Source of the DNA: Catonia carolina
Lineage: Eukaryota > Arthropoda > Insecta > Hemiptera > Achilidae
Assembly: GCA_035578175.1 (NCBI GenBank)
Contig: JAQMRL010000002.1
Span: forward strand, 98,186,748-98,250,747
DNA length: 64,000 nucleotides
Direction: 5' to 3'
Of this stretch, positions 46,972 to 58,205 are shown in pieces (position 1 is the first letter of the stretch; the number at the start of each line of letters is the position of its first letter). The translations under genes and the position numbers were made by a program. A model generated the notes under the pieces. It was not told the origin of the DNA and did not search any database. It was given only the letters and a program-made list of their open reading frames with translations.

Positions 46972-47060
46972 CCGGCCCGTTGGCGTAGTGGTTAGCGCAA
47001 CTGGCTTCTACGTCGGGGTCCCGGGTTCAATTCCCCGTCAGATCTGGCATTTTTCATAAT
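46972..47060 (+). mobile_element. tRNA-headed SINE (family E head)
   Basis: A box 'gttggcgtagtggttagcgc' less its last base at about 46980, B box 'gggttcaattccccg' at about 47023-47037, and linker 'tcagatctggcatttttca'. This is the best-preserved head of the family. It lies only about 400 bp upstream of the strong exon. The acceptor ends do not pair, so it is not a tRNA gene. Confidence 0.75.
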
Positions 47061-47069
47061 TTATCTGCA

Positions 47070-47245
47070 TCTATCATCCTTCTCACAGTCTTAGGATCCT
47101 TCGTTCTATCCTCTCCAGCTTTTCCATTGTGCTTTGGATTCTTAGTTGGAATAGTGTTTCGCCCTGGTGTATGTGAATCCAGGGATTGTAACAGTTTTGT
47201 AGTGCCTCTATTGTAGTTTTATGGAAAATGGTGTTTTGTTGTACG
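47070..47245 (-). pseudogene. Possible LINE RT fragment
   Basis: The minus-strand frame reads 'HKTTIEALQNCYNPW' and then 'STMEKLERIERRILRL', resembling the '...W....LE+IQRR.LR' region after the RT palm in several LINE families. It is short and has no catalytic motif, so this is tentative. Confidence 0.35.
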
Positions 47246-47461
47246 TATTTTTGTGAGGACCTGTACTCTGTTAAATTTTTATAATAATTATTTTTTAAAT
47301 AGTTTAATAAAATGATGTACCTATTTAATATATAAATAAAAACAATTATAATAATTATTATTTATAATTATTTATTAATATTTATAATAATTTATAATAG
47401 TATTTTTAATGTACAAAAATTTTAGTTTTTTCTATTTGTGACTGTTATTTCTTCTTTGTAG

Positions 47462-47589
47462 GAAGCCGAGTAGTTGGTAATCCAGCTTTGGAAGCAGCTG
47501 AACGTCTGGCTGCTGCACTACAAGATCCACCACCTCCACCCCCTCCCGATCCAGCGACTACAGCCCTCATCCGTGCTTGGCTTTCAAAC
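47462..47589 (+). CDS. Internal coding exon of an unidentified protein
   Basis: The acceptor is a pyrimidine tract 'tgttatttcttctttgtag' ending at 47461; the donor is 'aaac|gtaagttttc' at 47589/47590. Both are near consensus. The 128-bp exon opens with two bases of a codon (GA) and then 42 codons: 'SRVVGNPALEAAERLAAALQ', 'DPPPPPPPDPATT', 'ALIRAWLSN', ending on a codon boundary. GC is 56% against a background near 30%. The run of seven prolines, the Ala/Leu-rich helix-like lead-in and the codon bias all say real coding. The other two plus frames meet stops early. I do not recognise the protein; the proline run suggests a cytoskeletal or scaffold protein, which is only a guess. No further exon downstream was found with confidence. 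Confidence 0.72.
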
Positions 47590-47594
47590 GTAAG

Positions 47595-49020
47595 TTTTCT
47601 TCTTTCAGTTCTTTCTTCTGTCTTGTAATTAGCATTCCTATTGTTCATTGTTCTTATGTACGACCACACTCATTTATTTGTTGTTCATAAGCTTCTTCTT
47701 TAGTTATAATTTTTCATTTTCACACTTAAGTTTAATTTTACGGACAGATGTTTTTTAAGTATTAATTTGTTCGTGTTATATTCTTTATAATATTGTATGT
47801 GATTAAAAATTTTATATTTCAATTTACTACATTTTTATCAATTTTTGTGTTCGATAATGTTTATATTTTTTATTTATGTATGTATTTGTAGTTCTATGAC
47901 TTCTATGTTATAAAATATATTTGTGTATTTTCAGGAAATACTTTATTTAATTACCATGTGTATTATTTTTGTGTTTACATATTTAAGTGTTATGACGCAT
48001 AAATTTAAAGGTAGGTTTTAAGGTATTGTGTCTCCTTACAGGTTTCGGATAGTTTTAATACCGTTTTGTAAGTTGTTATTATGTTATAATCTTGTATAAT
48101 AAAAAATATTAATTATGTATTTAATTAAGTGAATTTTTAAAGGATTATTTGTTGTTTTATATTGTTGAACCTAAACTGATTAAAATACATATATTTTGAA
48201 AACATTAGTGGTTTGTATTTTTTTAAGTTTTGTTAGTGACCCCATTAGATAACTGAACTTGTTATACAGTTATTGCTACTAAAGTATTAAATAGTACATT
48301 CAATGCCAATTGCTTATGCTTTGTCCAGTTGTGTTTTTCGAAGTATCGTTTTTTAATTTTTTCCAATTTTATCGTGTACGGCCACTGTCGCTGTCGGACA
48401 AGTATATTTTTTAAGTGTAAAAACAATATGTGAAAATTTTATTTAATTAATTTTAGGGAAAAAATTAACGTTAATTTTTTTGTACCTTTATATTCAGCCG
48501 GTAAAATGTAATTTATTTACGTAGCTGAAGACTTTATCTGCATGTGACAGACAAGTGGATAATCAAATTTAAATTGTTAAGCAACCTAAAATATAAAATA
48601 AAAATCGACTTGATTAACCCTATTAAATTTATTTGGTAAATCAGTTATTTATTGTCGCGTATTTAATTTTCTATTAATTTTATCTGTCTTTGAATTGAAT
48701 TAAATTATCATCGGAACATAACAGTGATACGCCTGCTTTCTTTGTTGTATTTACATTTAATATTTTATTCATACATATATGCTTTAGAGTTCATGAATTT
48801 AATTAGACTAATCAGTTATATGTTACTCAGTATCGTAGTTGTATTATAATTGTATCACGGTTGCATTATAAGGGATCGTATTGGGGTTTGTATTGTCTGG
48901 CAGTTGTTGTTTAATGCATCCCTTTTATTCCATAATACAATAATTTTATCCTATGTAATTCAGTTTTAGCGGTTCATTAAATTTGTACCAATTTCAGAGC
49001 TGAAATATAAAGCAGTTCAT
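47595..49020. other. Probable intron, AT-rich
   Basis: Follows the exon donor. No coding region or matched repeat. Confidence 0.45.
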
Positions 49021-49024
49021 AAAG

Positions 49025-49415
49025 GTTGTTGTTTAGGTCGTCAGCCGAAAGGCTGGTTTGAACCTGTAGAAGTTTTACTAAGTAAAATAAGGAGTGAGGT
49101 GCCTTCCTCACTAAGTGGAAAAGTACGCTTATCAGCATGCCGGGCCTTCTGAAAAGCACATATTTTCCACTTTGCAAATTACACCTTCACTTCATTCACC
49201 ACATGTTCTAGCTGTATAATGAAATTCATTACTTTCAGAGGAGATAACTGTGATTAGTGTCTTTTACACCTCTACCTCATCTGTTCTTAAATTATTCAGT
49301 CATTTAATTGGCTGACCATGTGATAAGAAACAGAACTATTTATTTTAGCCCTGCGACGAACAGATTGAATGTAAATAATTTGACCCTCCACCTGTCTGTT
49401 ATACTGTACATATTT
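49025..49415 (-). mobile_element. SINE family B, inverted copy
   Basis: Inverse complement of the family body: 'cagccgaaaggctggttt', 'gtgccttcctcacta', 'cagcatgccgggcctt', 'aaattcattactttcagagg', 'ttggctgaccatgtgataag' and 'accctccacctgt'. The ORF 48977-49177 (-) is an artefact. Confidence 0.7.
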
Positions 49416-51892
49416 AGTTTTTGTTGGGTTTGGGATTATTACTATGGCTAGCAACTGTGCATTTCTGGAAGGATTTTTGTGCGTTTCTTAGTGGAAACTC
49501 CTTAATCTTTTATTAATAAAATTTGTTCGGTCCATTGTGTTTTCTCGTTTTGTATGAAAAGTTTTCACATTTCTTTCTGACTTATTTACTCCACTAATCT
49601 AATATGTTAATCTATTTCGTAGTATTCTAAAATTGATTTTGTTTTTCTTTTATCATCCATTCTCTACTGAATTCGATTGAGTTTTACTTGTTTTTTTCTG
49701 ATCTTTACGTCGTTTTTACTTGCGTTGTTTACTTTTCTGGGTAATTGTGTCGTCCACACAAATTAGATTCCGGTCTTTAACTTACTTCATCTTGTATAGT
49801 ATAGCCTACTTTTTTTTAGTTTATTAGACATCGAATACCTTGGTCATTAGCCCTTCGTCAAAATTCCGTTTATAAACATTAACCAAAGAAACTTATTGCG
49901 ACCTGAAAAATCGTTGTGTCAACTTAATTTTAATTATATCCGCTTACATTTCATCAGCTGAAATGCAAACTTATTAACTCTTTAACTGCCCTTGACATTA
50001 GAACAAAACATATTTTAATTACTAAAGGAACTTCGTCAAACGGAAAACATTTAAAACACAAGTCGGGTGTAAAGTTCCCGCTGTGTGTGCGACGAACATA
50101 CAATAAATAAATAAAATCTCTGAGGATGTGACAAGAACAAGATCTTGTAGATTTCAGATCTTACTTTGAGATCTCAGAGGAATTTTCTCTCGAGTTTTGT
50201 AGTTTTATAATTTTTACAGTTTGAACTGTTGTTTTCAATGCTGTAATATGATGAAGTTCATTTGTTTTATAATTATTGTGTTTAACCATTTTAACCAGGT
50301 AGTGTATTAAACCATAATACCAGTCTTTTTTGCATTGTTCTTTACTATACTGCATTCAAATCACTAATCTACTTGTAACTTGGTTACTATAAAACAGTAC
50401 ATCAGTAGAAATGAATGGAAATTTAACTGTAACAGTACAGCCTAGGTCGATTGTTCTGTAGTGGCGCAGGGATTATTATAATACCCCTCTAACTTCAATT
50501 CCAGGTTGGACCTCGTACTTTATTTTGTAACTTACCAAATTCAAAAATTATACTCTATCATCCAAAATTATGCTGTTTTATAAAAGTTTTTCAGCCGCTC
50601 CTTTTTTAGTTTTTAGCTACTTTTTTGTTTTTCAGCTACTAACTACTTTGTGTAACTGTTTAGCCGTTCAGAATACTTCGCTTTCAAGTTTTTTCAGTCA
50701 CTAAATTTGGAAAAATAAGAAAAACCTTCTTTTTCTAGTTAGTTCTGTTTTGTAAATTGGATATAAACAATTTGGATCCGATTACCGCCTTCCTGAAGAG
50801 GTTCGCTGAAGAGCAACAGACCCACTCCCTTAGATTTTCTTTACGGAATCTGGTTTTTTCGCTCGTATGTTACACTGCATTATCAGTTATTGTTGTTTGT
50901 CATAATATGTCCGAAATACTCGAGCAAACAATGTTTCTTGGGTACCTGTACAAGTTCTTCAAAGAGATAGAGAAAAGACAGTCTGCCCATATAAACATGG
51001 TTTTCTAAGACTTGTCGGATTGAAATCTGGTTCCTAGTTATTTTAAACCCTGCAGAATTATTTAGAGAAAATTCCTTTTTGTTTGTATTAATGTACTAGT
51101 AACGCTTCTTTATATCTCTATCTATCCGTCGAGAAGCTTGGAATATTAAGTAAAATAAATCGATCAGTATGTACATAGCGATTTGTATGCAGATGTCGGT
51201 AGGTCTATGTATTTTGTTTGTAAAACTTGCTTTGGATTCTCTTTTAAGTCTTGCGTACCTACCGTCGGTTGGTTCTAGTTCATTATTATTAAATTCACCG
51301 TTGGGTTGGGTCGAGTAGAGTGGAGCCGAGTTACGTTGAGTTGAAGAGAGTGTTTCGTTGAAGGTAGATCGTCTTTTCCTTTGAAATGCTTTTCGCTTAC
51401 TATAAAACAACTGAGAGTTTAGTTATTCGCTTTATCTTTCTTGCCCGCTTTCGCCTTTTCTTCCTCTCGTGTAACACTAAAATACAAACTCAAATGTTCA
51501 CCATATCTTGGTTTACAAAGTAATGTACATTCACCGAAGAAAGAGAATACCTTTTTCTTAAACGAAGTTTCAACTTTTTGTTGTTGGTTTTTTTATTTTA
51601 AACAAACTTGAACAATAAAAGGTAAACTTTAGAATGTATTAAAATTTTAATTTCGTAAAACTTTATGGTATAATGATGTTGATGTAGGTGTATTATTAAA
51701 TACATTTCACCGTCAAAGATTTTCTGTTGAATTTTTTATGACGTATTATATTGTCGCTTAAAATTTCTGGTAATTTTCTGTTCTATGTTCTAAATTATTT
51801 AAATATATTTAAGTCATCAGTCAATAGTTAAATAGCTCAGGCGTGTAGTCAAGTCTCAAAATTGGATTATTTTGCAATTTTTATGTTTTCGA
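49415..51892. other. Unassigned DNA with weak ORFs
   Basis: Family D tail scrap at about 49815-49870 (inverted). ORFs 50161-50355, 50757-51008 and 51096-51410 have no recognised motif. The 50757 frame is the least AT-biased at its start ('LDPITAFLKRFAEEQQTHSL') but has no good splice signals. Confidence 0.4.
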
Positions 51893-51896
51893 TTAA

Positions 51897-52655
51897 GGGG
51901 ACACGGAAAGTCTTTATCTCACCATGTTAAGTTTTGAACTTTTTCTACAAAACTACACAAACAATCACCTTGAAATTTTTGTTACGTAAACTTTGAACTG
52001 CCTACAAGACTTTAGCACTCAGGATTGTTGAAATACCGACTCATCGCGAGAAAAAATATTGAATTTTTATTGCAATAAATTTCTCGAATTTAGTAAAAAA
52101 TATTTTGTAGAATTTCTTCGATACCAGATATGAAGAAATCCTTGTGTTAAAGTAAAGCCCCTTGTCAGTTTAACAACCCTGCAAAATTTCATATGAATCC
52201 ACCCAGTAGGTTTTGAGGAAAAGTGCATTACGTAGGAAAAAAATGAATTTTTCAAAAACGGTTATAATCCAAAAAGTTACCTTCTTAGAACATTCCTGGT
52301 GCATAGACAAGTTCGTCTTCTGCATCTTCAATTATTTTTCTTTTCAATATTTTTTGCCTTCAAGTTTGACGCTGATATGTTGATATATAATTTTTTGTTC
52401 CCCATACACGTTCACTTTGTTGCTTCATCGCATTGTTCGTATTACACTTTGGTTCTATCCCAACATGTCTGAGTATGAGGCACTTAAAACTGGTACCCCC
52501 GATCGTATGAAGCCACGTATATAAAGTTTTTGACCACTAAATAACTTCTAAGTACTAAAAATGTTATATCACTGTATTCAGAAAAATGTGAATTTTAATA
52601 TGAAAATAAACGCAGAAAATTTATTTTTTGTAATATTTTTACTTTCCGTGTCCCC
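51897..52655. mobile_element. TTAA-flanked inverted-repeat element
   Basis: GGGGACACGGAAAGT at the left and ACTTTCCGTGTCCCC at the right are exact inverse complements, each flanked on the outside by TTAA (51893-51896 and 52656-52659). Length 759 bp. TTAA duplications are the hallmark of piggyBac-type insertion, so a non-autonomous piggyBac-like element is the best reading. The interior has no transposase frame. The pairing does not extend far past the ends. Confidence 0.75.
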
Positions 52656-52729
52656 TTAAGTTATTGTAGTTTGTGCAGTTGGCTTACAGGATGCACTAAA
52701 CAGGTTTTATATAATAATTAAACTTTATT

Positions 52730-53112
52730 AGCGTTTCTCCGAAAACTAAGATTTTTTGTTTACATGACCTCAGATGCTACTTAGGAAAGAGCTCTGAAAT
52801 TTTTACCGCATACTCTTGTAGTTTAGAAGCGGACTTTAACACAAGCCTTTTGAGTTTGAAGACTTAGTTTTTATTTTACATGGTAAATATAAAATATTTT
52901 TCTATGTTTTTGTAAAACATTTCAAAAGAAATCATAAAACGGTAAACTAAGAAAGAATGAATAAAAGCTGCTGTTAAAGTTTGCATCTTAACTACAAGAG
53001 TATGTGGTAAAAATTTCAGAGCTGTATTCTAAGTACTTTCTAAAATAATAGGTCATCAATATGGTCAATTTAACATGGGAAAAATAGGGCCCTCCGTACC
53101 TCCTTAAGAATA
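52730..53112. mobile_element. Smaller foldback next to the TTAA element
   Basis: 'agctctgaaatttttaccgc' with 'atactcttgtagttta' (about 52790) is inverted at about 52992-53029. The right end reads 'agggccctccgtacctcc' followed by TTAA. The left terminus is not clear. Confidence 0.55.
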
Positions 53113-53114
53113 TA

Positions 53115-54710
53115 CCAGCATCAAAGTATAAAAAGTAGTAACCGTAGTTGTTAATGGAAGCAGGCAGAGAAATTATAGGAATAGTTGTTAAACCAGTAAT
53201 TCTTTGAGCTCGTTTACCGGTTCCATGATTGATTTTTGTAGCTGTGAATAAGTATTTTTGGTTTTGCATATTTTGTTTGTATTACTTATTATTTATGTTT
53301 TTTATGTACATAAGTTATATTATTCCGTAATACAAGTATTTAAATAGCCCTCTTTATAGTTTCATATGGTTTCATGGTTTGTTTCATATGAATTTAGTAA
53401 TTATATTAGTACTGTATTCAAGTTACTAACTCATAGTTTTAATTACTGTATCAACAAACTAATACAGTACCGTAGTTGCACTATACAGTAGAAAATAAGC
53501 ATAGAAGTACTAAATTGATCTACCCTTGAACATAGGAAACCATAGTTTGTTGTTTAATTTTCCCACTATGAAGTTAACTTAAGTAAATTTAGATTCTTAA
53601 GTTGTTGTTTAGAAAAGTAACTTAGTATTGTAATTATTTTGTAAAGTAATGGGAAAATATTTATAATCTATTATATTATTATAAAATGGTACGAATCCGA
53701 AGTATTTAAGTGATTTTTACTGTATGGTTTTTATCTCTATGTTATGACATGTTCTTTTTATACTTTTCTTTAGTGAATATAGTAAATTAAATTATTTGCG
53801 ATGATCCTCGGGAATAATAGTAAAATATTTGGTACCTTTTCTAAAAATACACGAGTTAGATATACCCAACGGCGAAGGTGTGGGAATTAAAATCCCCAGT
53901 TATTTCAGGTGGTTTTCGTTACCAATTTTTATGGCTTCTATAAATTTGTGCGATTGAAACGTGTTTTGTCGTTTCTTTTGTGTGTTTGAGAGGTGGCATC
54001 GATACTAAATTTATTAAAGACTGCGTACGGAACATTTTTGACCCATCTAACCGTTTATCGGATCGACTGATTTAAAAAACGTAGTGGAATTTTTCATCGT
54101 CAAATTTGTGGAGAATTTCTTGAAAGGATCATTTAAATTACCCGGGAAATAAAAAGTTTTACCATCACGGCTAAAGAATTATTACAGAACGTTTTTAATG
54201 CAGGTGAGTTCTGTATTTTCTTTTTTTATTGATGCCAAATAAAACACTTATATAAAAATGAAAAATATCATGTTGGTAAAAACTGCACAAAACATCATTT
54301 TGAACTGTGTACTTAAATACAATCAGTACGTTAATTCTCTATACATGACTTCTCATTAGAGATAAGGGTTTTCTTCTGGTATCCCGGCTAAGGCTCTTTT
54401 CCGTGTAATGAACTATCATGGGACTGTCTCTTTTAAATATCTTATTGAGCGGATTTTACTATTATCGTTTTCAGTTCTTGGCCCTCAAAATAGTCGCCTG
54501 TAAATACGATTTAAAAAATTTAAATATTCATGGGCATCTCAAATTTAGTTTCCAGTTATGTTGGAAATTAACTTGTAAGTCATATTATTATAATTATAAC
54601 TGAAGTTAAGGGTGGCTGGATAAAATAATTTTTTTTCGATGAATGCGAAGTCCGATATTTTTTTTGTGTTTTTCTCGAAGTTCACAAAGCTAGCCGGAAT
54701 TTCAGTACTT
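53115..54710. other. Unassigned AT-rich DNA
   Basis: No supported gene or matched repeat. Confidence 0.45.
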
Positions 54711-54714
54711 TAAC

Positions 54715-55330
54715 AATTCATGACTGCTCAGAATTTACTAATTGCAGATGCCGTAAAATAACTAAGGAACAATCAGTAAGATACTCAGGAGCAACAGTCG
54801 ATTTTTTGCTTCGATGGGAGGAACACATTAATCGATTATTAGCGTCTGAGCAAAACTACCTGTATATATTTATTTAAGAAACTTAAAAGTATCCTTGAAA
54901 TTAAAACCCTGAAAGTTGTTTACTTTTCTATGGTGCAGTCACTCTTGACTAACAGGGTTGTGGGTTGGGGTGGTGCTTCGTATTGCTATTTGAGTCCCCT
55001 GTTAGTTTTAAAGAAACTGATGTTAAAAGTTATAAGTAGAAGACCGCCTCGTTATCCGTCGGACCAACTGTTCGCAGAATTTCAAGTGATGAACGTCAGG
55101 CAACTCTTTGTTAGGGAGATCTTGAGAAAGCTGCATAAGAGTAAATCGAACATCCAGAATATATTTCATAAGTACGAAACAAGAAATAAACACCTACTTC
55201 TTCCAGATCAAGCGAGAAGTGCGCTGTATGAGCGACACTTCTCTCACCTGGCCCCCTAAATTTTAAAACCTGCTATCTAAGAATATAATTGAACAGACGG
55301 AAATGAAATGTAAGATGAAATGCAGAAATG
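54715..55330 (+). pseudogene. LINE RT C-terminal fragment, third type
   Basis: The first frame reads 'HDCSEFTNCRCRKITKEQSV' then 'RYSGATVDFLLRWEEHINRL', the block between the palm and thumb ('..I+YLG..ID..L.W..HI'). After a stop a second frame (54930-55259) has 'VYFSMVQSLLTNRVVGWGGA' and 'LKKLMLKVISRRPPRYPSDQ', then 'LFAEFQVMNVRQLFVREIL', the usual 'QS...YGI..WGG' to 'PS..LF.E..V..+RQLF' C-terminus. This differs in sequence from the Jockey-like and RTE-like copies, so a third LINE family is represented. It is inactive: the catalytic region is missing and there is at least one stop. Confidence 0.75.
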
Positions 55331-55334
55331 GATA

Positions 55335-56325
55335 ATTAATGTCGGAAGAGACAACATTGAAATGATGTTAGGTAAAACACAAAGTTAACGGTGAACTCAC
55401 TTACCATATTTCTTGGTGTTAAATTGTTTAAAAAATTAGTGAAATTATGGTTTTTTTTTTACATAATCCTGGCATATGGTGTTTTAACCATCATTGGATA
55501 TGTCAATTTCTACCGCCTCTATGGAATAAATGTGCTAATAGGAATGGATGTGTGTAAAAAATAATAATATAAAACGTTACGATTAAAATTATTATTTTTT
55601 TTGGAAATAAAGTATTATTAATTTTTCTGTTATACGCGAATAGACTAACTGTAAAGCGTGGAGATTATAAATCTCTACGCTTTAGAGAAAATTAAAATAA
55701 GTAGAATGTGATTGTGAAGTGATCGCAAATGAAAATAAATAGAAGTACAGATGTTACAGTATTATTAAAATTAGATGTAAATTTATAAACCTGTAACGGG
55801 AATAATAGTAGTAATACGGTGATAAAAAAATTGTGGGAACTAGGTTTTCTTTTTAACTTGTAAAAACGAGATTAGTAATTAAACTGTAGTAAAATGTTCC
55901 TACAAACAAGCTTTTAATTATTATTAACAATTAATAAATAGGCTTCTTAACTACATCTACATTTCGTTTAAAGAGAAATTAGAAATTATACTAAATTTAT
56001 TATGTTGTACTAATAATAAAATACCAACGATATTAAAATTAGATTAAAATTACAACCGAGTGAAATTGTGAGATCTAAATATGTGAGCTAATGTATGCAA
56101 GAAAAATGCATTTTTTGTAATTTTTTTAGTATTCTTTTTCCATAATGTTCTGTTGTATAAAATATTGCTAAATACAATCAATAAAAATTATATATCTCAT
56201 GTCATCATACCGGTGAATTACTTTTGTCGGTATTTTATAAATGATATACCAACCTGTACCTGATACGCGATGTATATCTCTTCACCCTCATCTCGAAAGA
56301 ACACGAACACCTTGCCTACTATCGG
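55335..56325. other. Unassigned DNA with one hairpin
   Basis: A stem TAAAGCGTGGAGATT / AATCTCTACGCTTTA (55652-55684, one mismatch, 3-base loop) is the only structure noticed. No gene. Confidence 0.5.
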
Positions 56326-56329
56326 TTTC

Positions 56330-58205
56330 ATAATTATGTTTACTCGAGTTTGTACCCTGGAATCTCCAAAACGATGAGTCGAATTTCAGCATACTTTACA
56401 TAAAATTTAGCTCATTTTGTTCTGCGTTGACTGATAGTAAGCATCTATTTTTACATTCTCTTGTCTATATGAATACATAGGAAGGAAAGTATTGTTTTCA
56501 TGTCGATTTTTCGAAATCGAGTTTTCACCGGATCTACACGTTTTCAGATCCCTGAACCCAAAATGTTTTTAGCGATTGGTCTGTGCGTGCGTGCGTGTGT
56601 GTGTGTGTGTGAGCGCGCGCGCGCGTGAACAGAATATCTCAAGAACGGAACATCGTACGAACTTGAAACTTGAAACTTAAGTTAGACACCACTACCGGAT
56701 CCGACGCGAACATTTTCATCAAAATCGGTCAAACGGAAGTAGTAGTTTATTCGTGTAATTTTTCACTTTTTTGCGATTTTCTCAAAAACGGCTTCTACGA
56801 TATTTTTAAAAATCGCCTCATTTACTACATTTTTTATGCTCTACAAGAAAGGGTAGGCGCCATGTCTGCTGAAATTCTTGGTGAGGCTGTTTTCACGTAA
56901 AAAATTGATTTTTTAAGATTGGGGCTTTAATATGCATTTTAGCGCAAAAATTTATATAATAAAAGTTGTAGAAAATTTAAAATTCTACAACTTTTGTTTC
57001 TAACATTTTTTTTGCATAACGGTTAGTTTAGCGGTAATTAGCACTTTCCTTTTTTTCTCACGAAAACGTGTGAAAAGTCGATTTTTTTAAGATTTCGGCC
57101 TTAGTATGCATTTTACGACAAAAGTGCATGTAATCAAATTTATAGAAAATTCAATGATCTAGAACTTTTATTTAGAGCATTTTCTCTACAGAGCCTAGTT
57201 TAGCGTGAGAGTGATTTTTCGTATTTTTAAGCCAAACTGAGGTTGATTTTCATTTTGCGTCTTTCACTCATGATTAAAATTAGGTTATGTTTATTGAGGT
57301 TGGTTTTTGTTTATTTCTAATGTTTTATTACTTATGTTAGGTTTATTGTTAATTATTTGCATTGGCAAGAGAAAGTTGTGTGAGTGTTTCACACCAGATT
57401 TTTAATGTTGTTTAAAAATTGTCATATAGAGGTTGGAAGACAAAATTACCCGGTTTTTCTGGTACCGTTTAGCGGCGTATTATAACTCGAGAACTATTTG
57501 ACCAACAAGTTTGAAATTTTAACAAAATATAGACAATTTATATTCTTACAGTGTGTTCGAAATTTCAAATTCGTACGTTTCTTAAATTTTGATTTAGTAA
57601 CAATATTCTGAACCCTTGCTATCTTGGTAACCGCTTAATCGTTCGGCACGAGCAAACTATCGTTTTATTCAGCGTCAAAAAATTAACACAGATGTATTAA
57701 ATAACGTGAAATATTGATTCGCAAATCTGGTCGTAGAATTTTTAAACTTTTGAAAAATAGAGTGGACCACGCGGGGTCGGGCGCTACTATCCATGTTGCC
57801 AGGTTGTGTACGTGACATCCGACCTCCTTATATGTTACCCTGTTTTTTGCATATTAAAAAATTGGACTGCTGTAGGTCAGCGCAGAATAAAACGAGCTAA
57901 ATGTTGGTGTAAAGTATGTGGAAATTCGACTCATCGTTTTGGAGATACAAGGGTTGAAACTTGGGTTTTTTAATTACAACTTTTAATTTAAGCATATTTT
58001 TCTACAGAGCCTAGTTAGCGTTTAAAGAGTGATTTTCCGTATTATTAAGCCGAACTGAGGTTGGTTTTTATTTTGCATCATTCACTCATAATTAAAATTA
58101 GGTTTTTTTTGTTTATTTCTAATCGTTTATTACTAATGCTATATTATGTGGTTCATTATTTGCATTGGCAAGAGAAAGTTGTGTGAGTGTTTCACACCAG
58201 GTTTT
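56330..58205 (+). repeat. Composite repeat C array
   Basis: The main copy (56460-57400) has the 'ttttcgaaatcgagtttt' block, a GTGC/GT/GC microsatellite (56583-56624), 'gaacagaatatctcaagaac', 'catcaaaatcggtcaaacgg', 'ctctacaagaaagggtagg', 'catgtctgctgaaatt', two 'cctagtttag' blocks and a terminal 'ggcaagagaaagttgtgtga'. The last part recurs at 57960-58205. A separate block, 'gactcatcgttttggagat', occurs inverted at about 56365 and direct at about 57929, framing the array. Confidence 0.7.

Noticed and set aside
46972..47045. Possible genuine tRNA gene
   Set aside because: A and B boxes are present but acceptor and anticodon stems do not pair, and a SINE linker follows. The same holds for 37140-37210, 46390-46480 and 42978-43049.
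50757..51008. 83-codon plus-strand frame, possibly the next exon after 47589
   Set aside because: No convincing acceptor directly before it and no recognised domain. The sequence turns hydrophobic and AT-biased.
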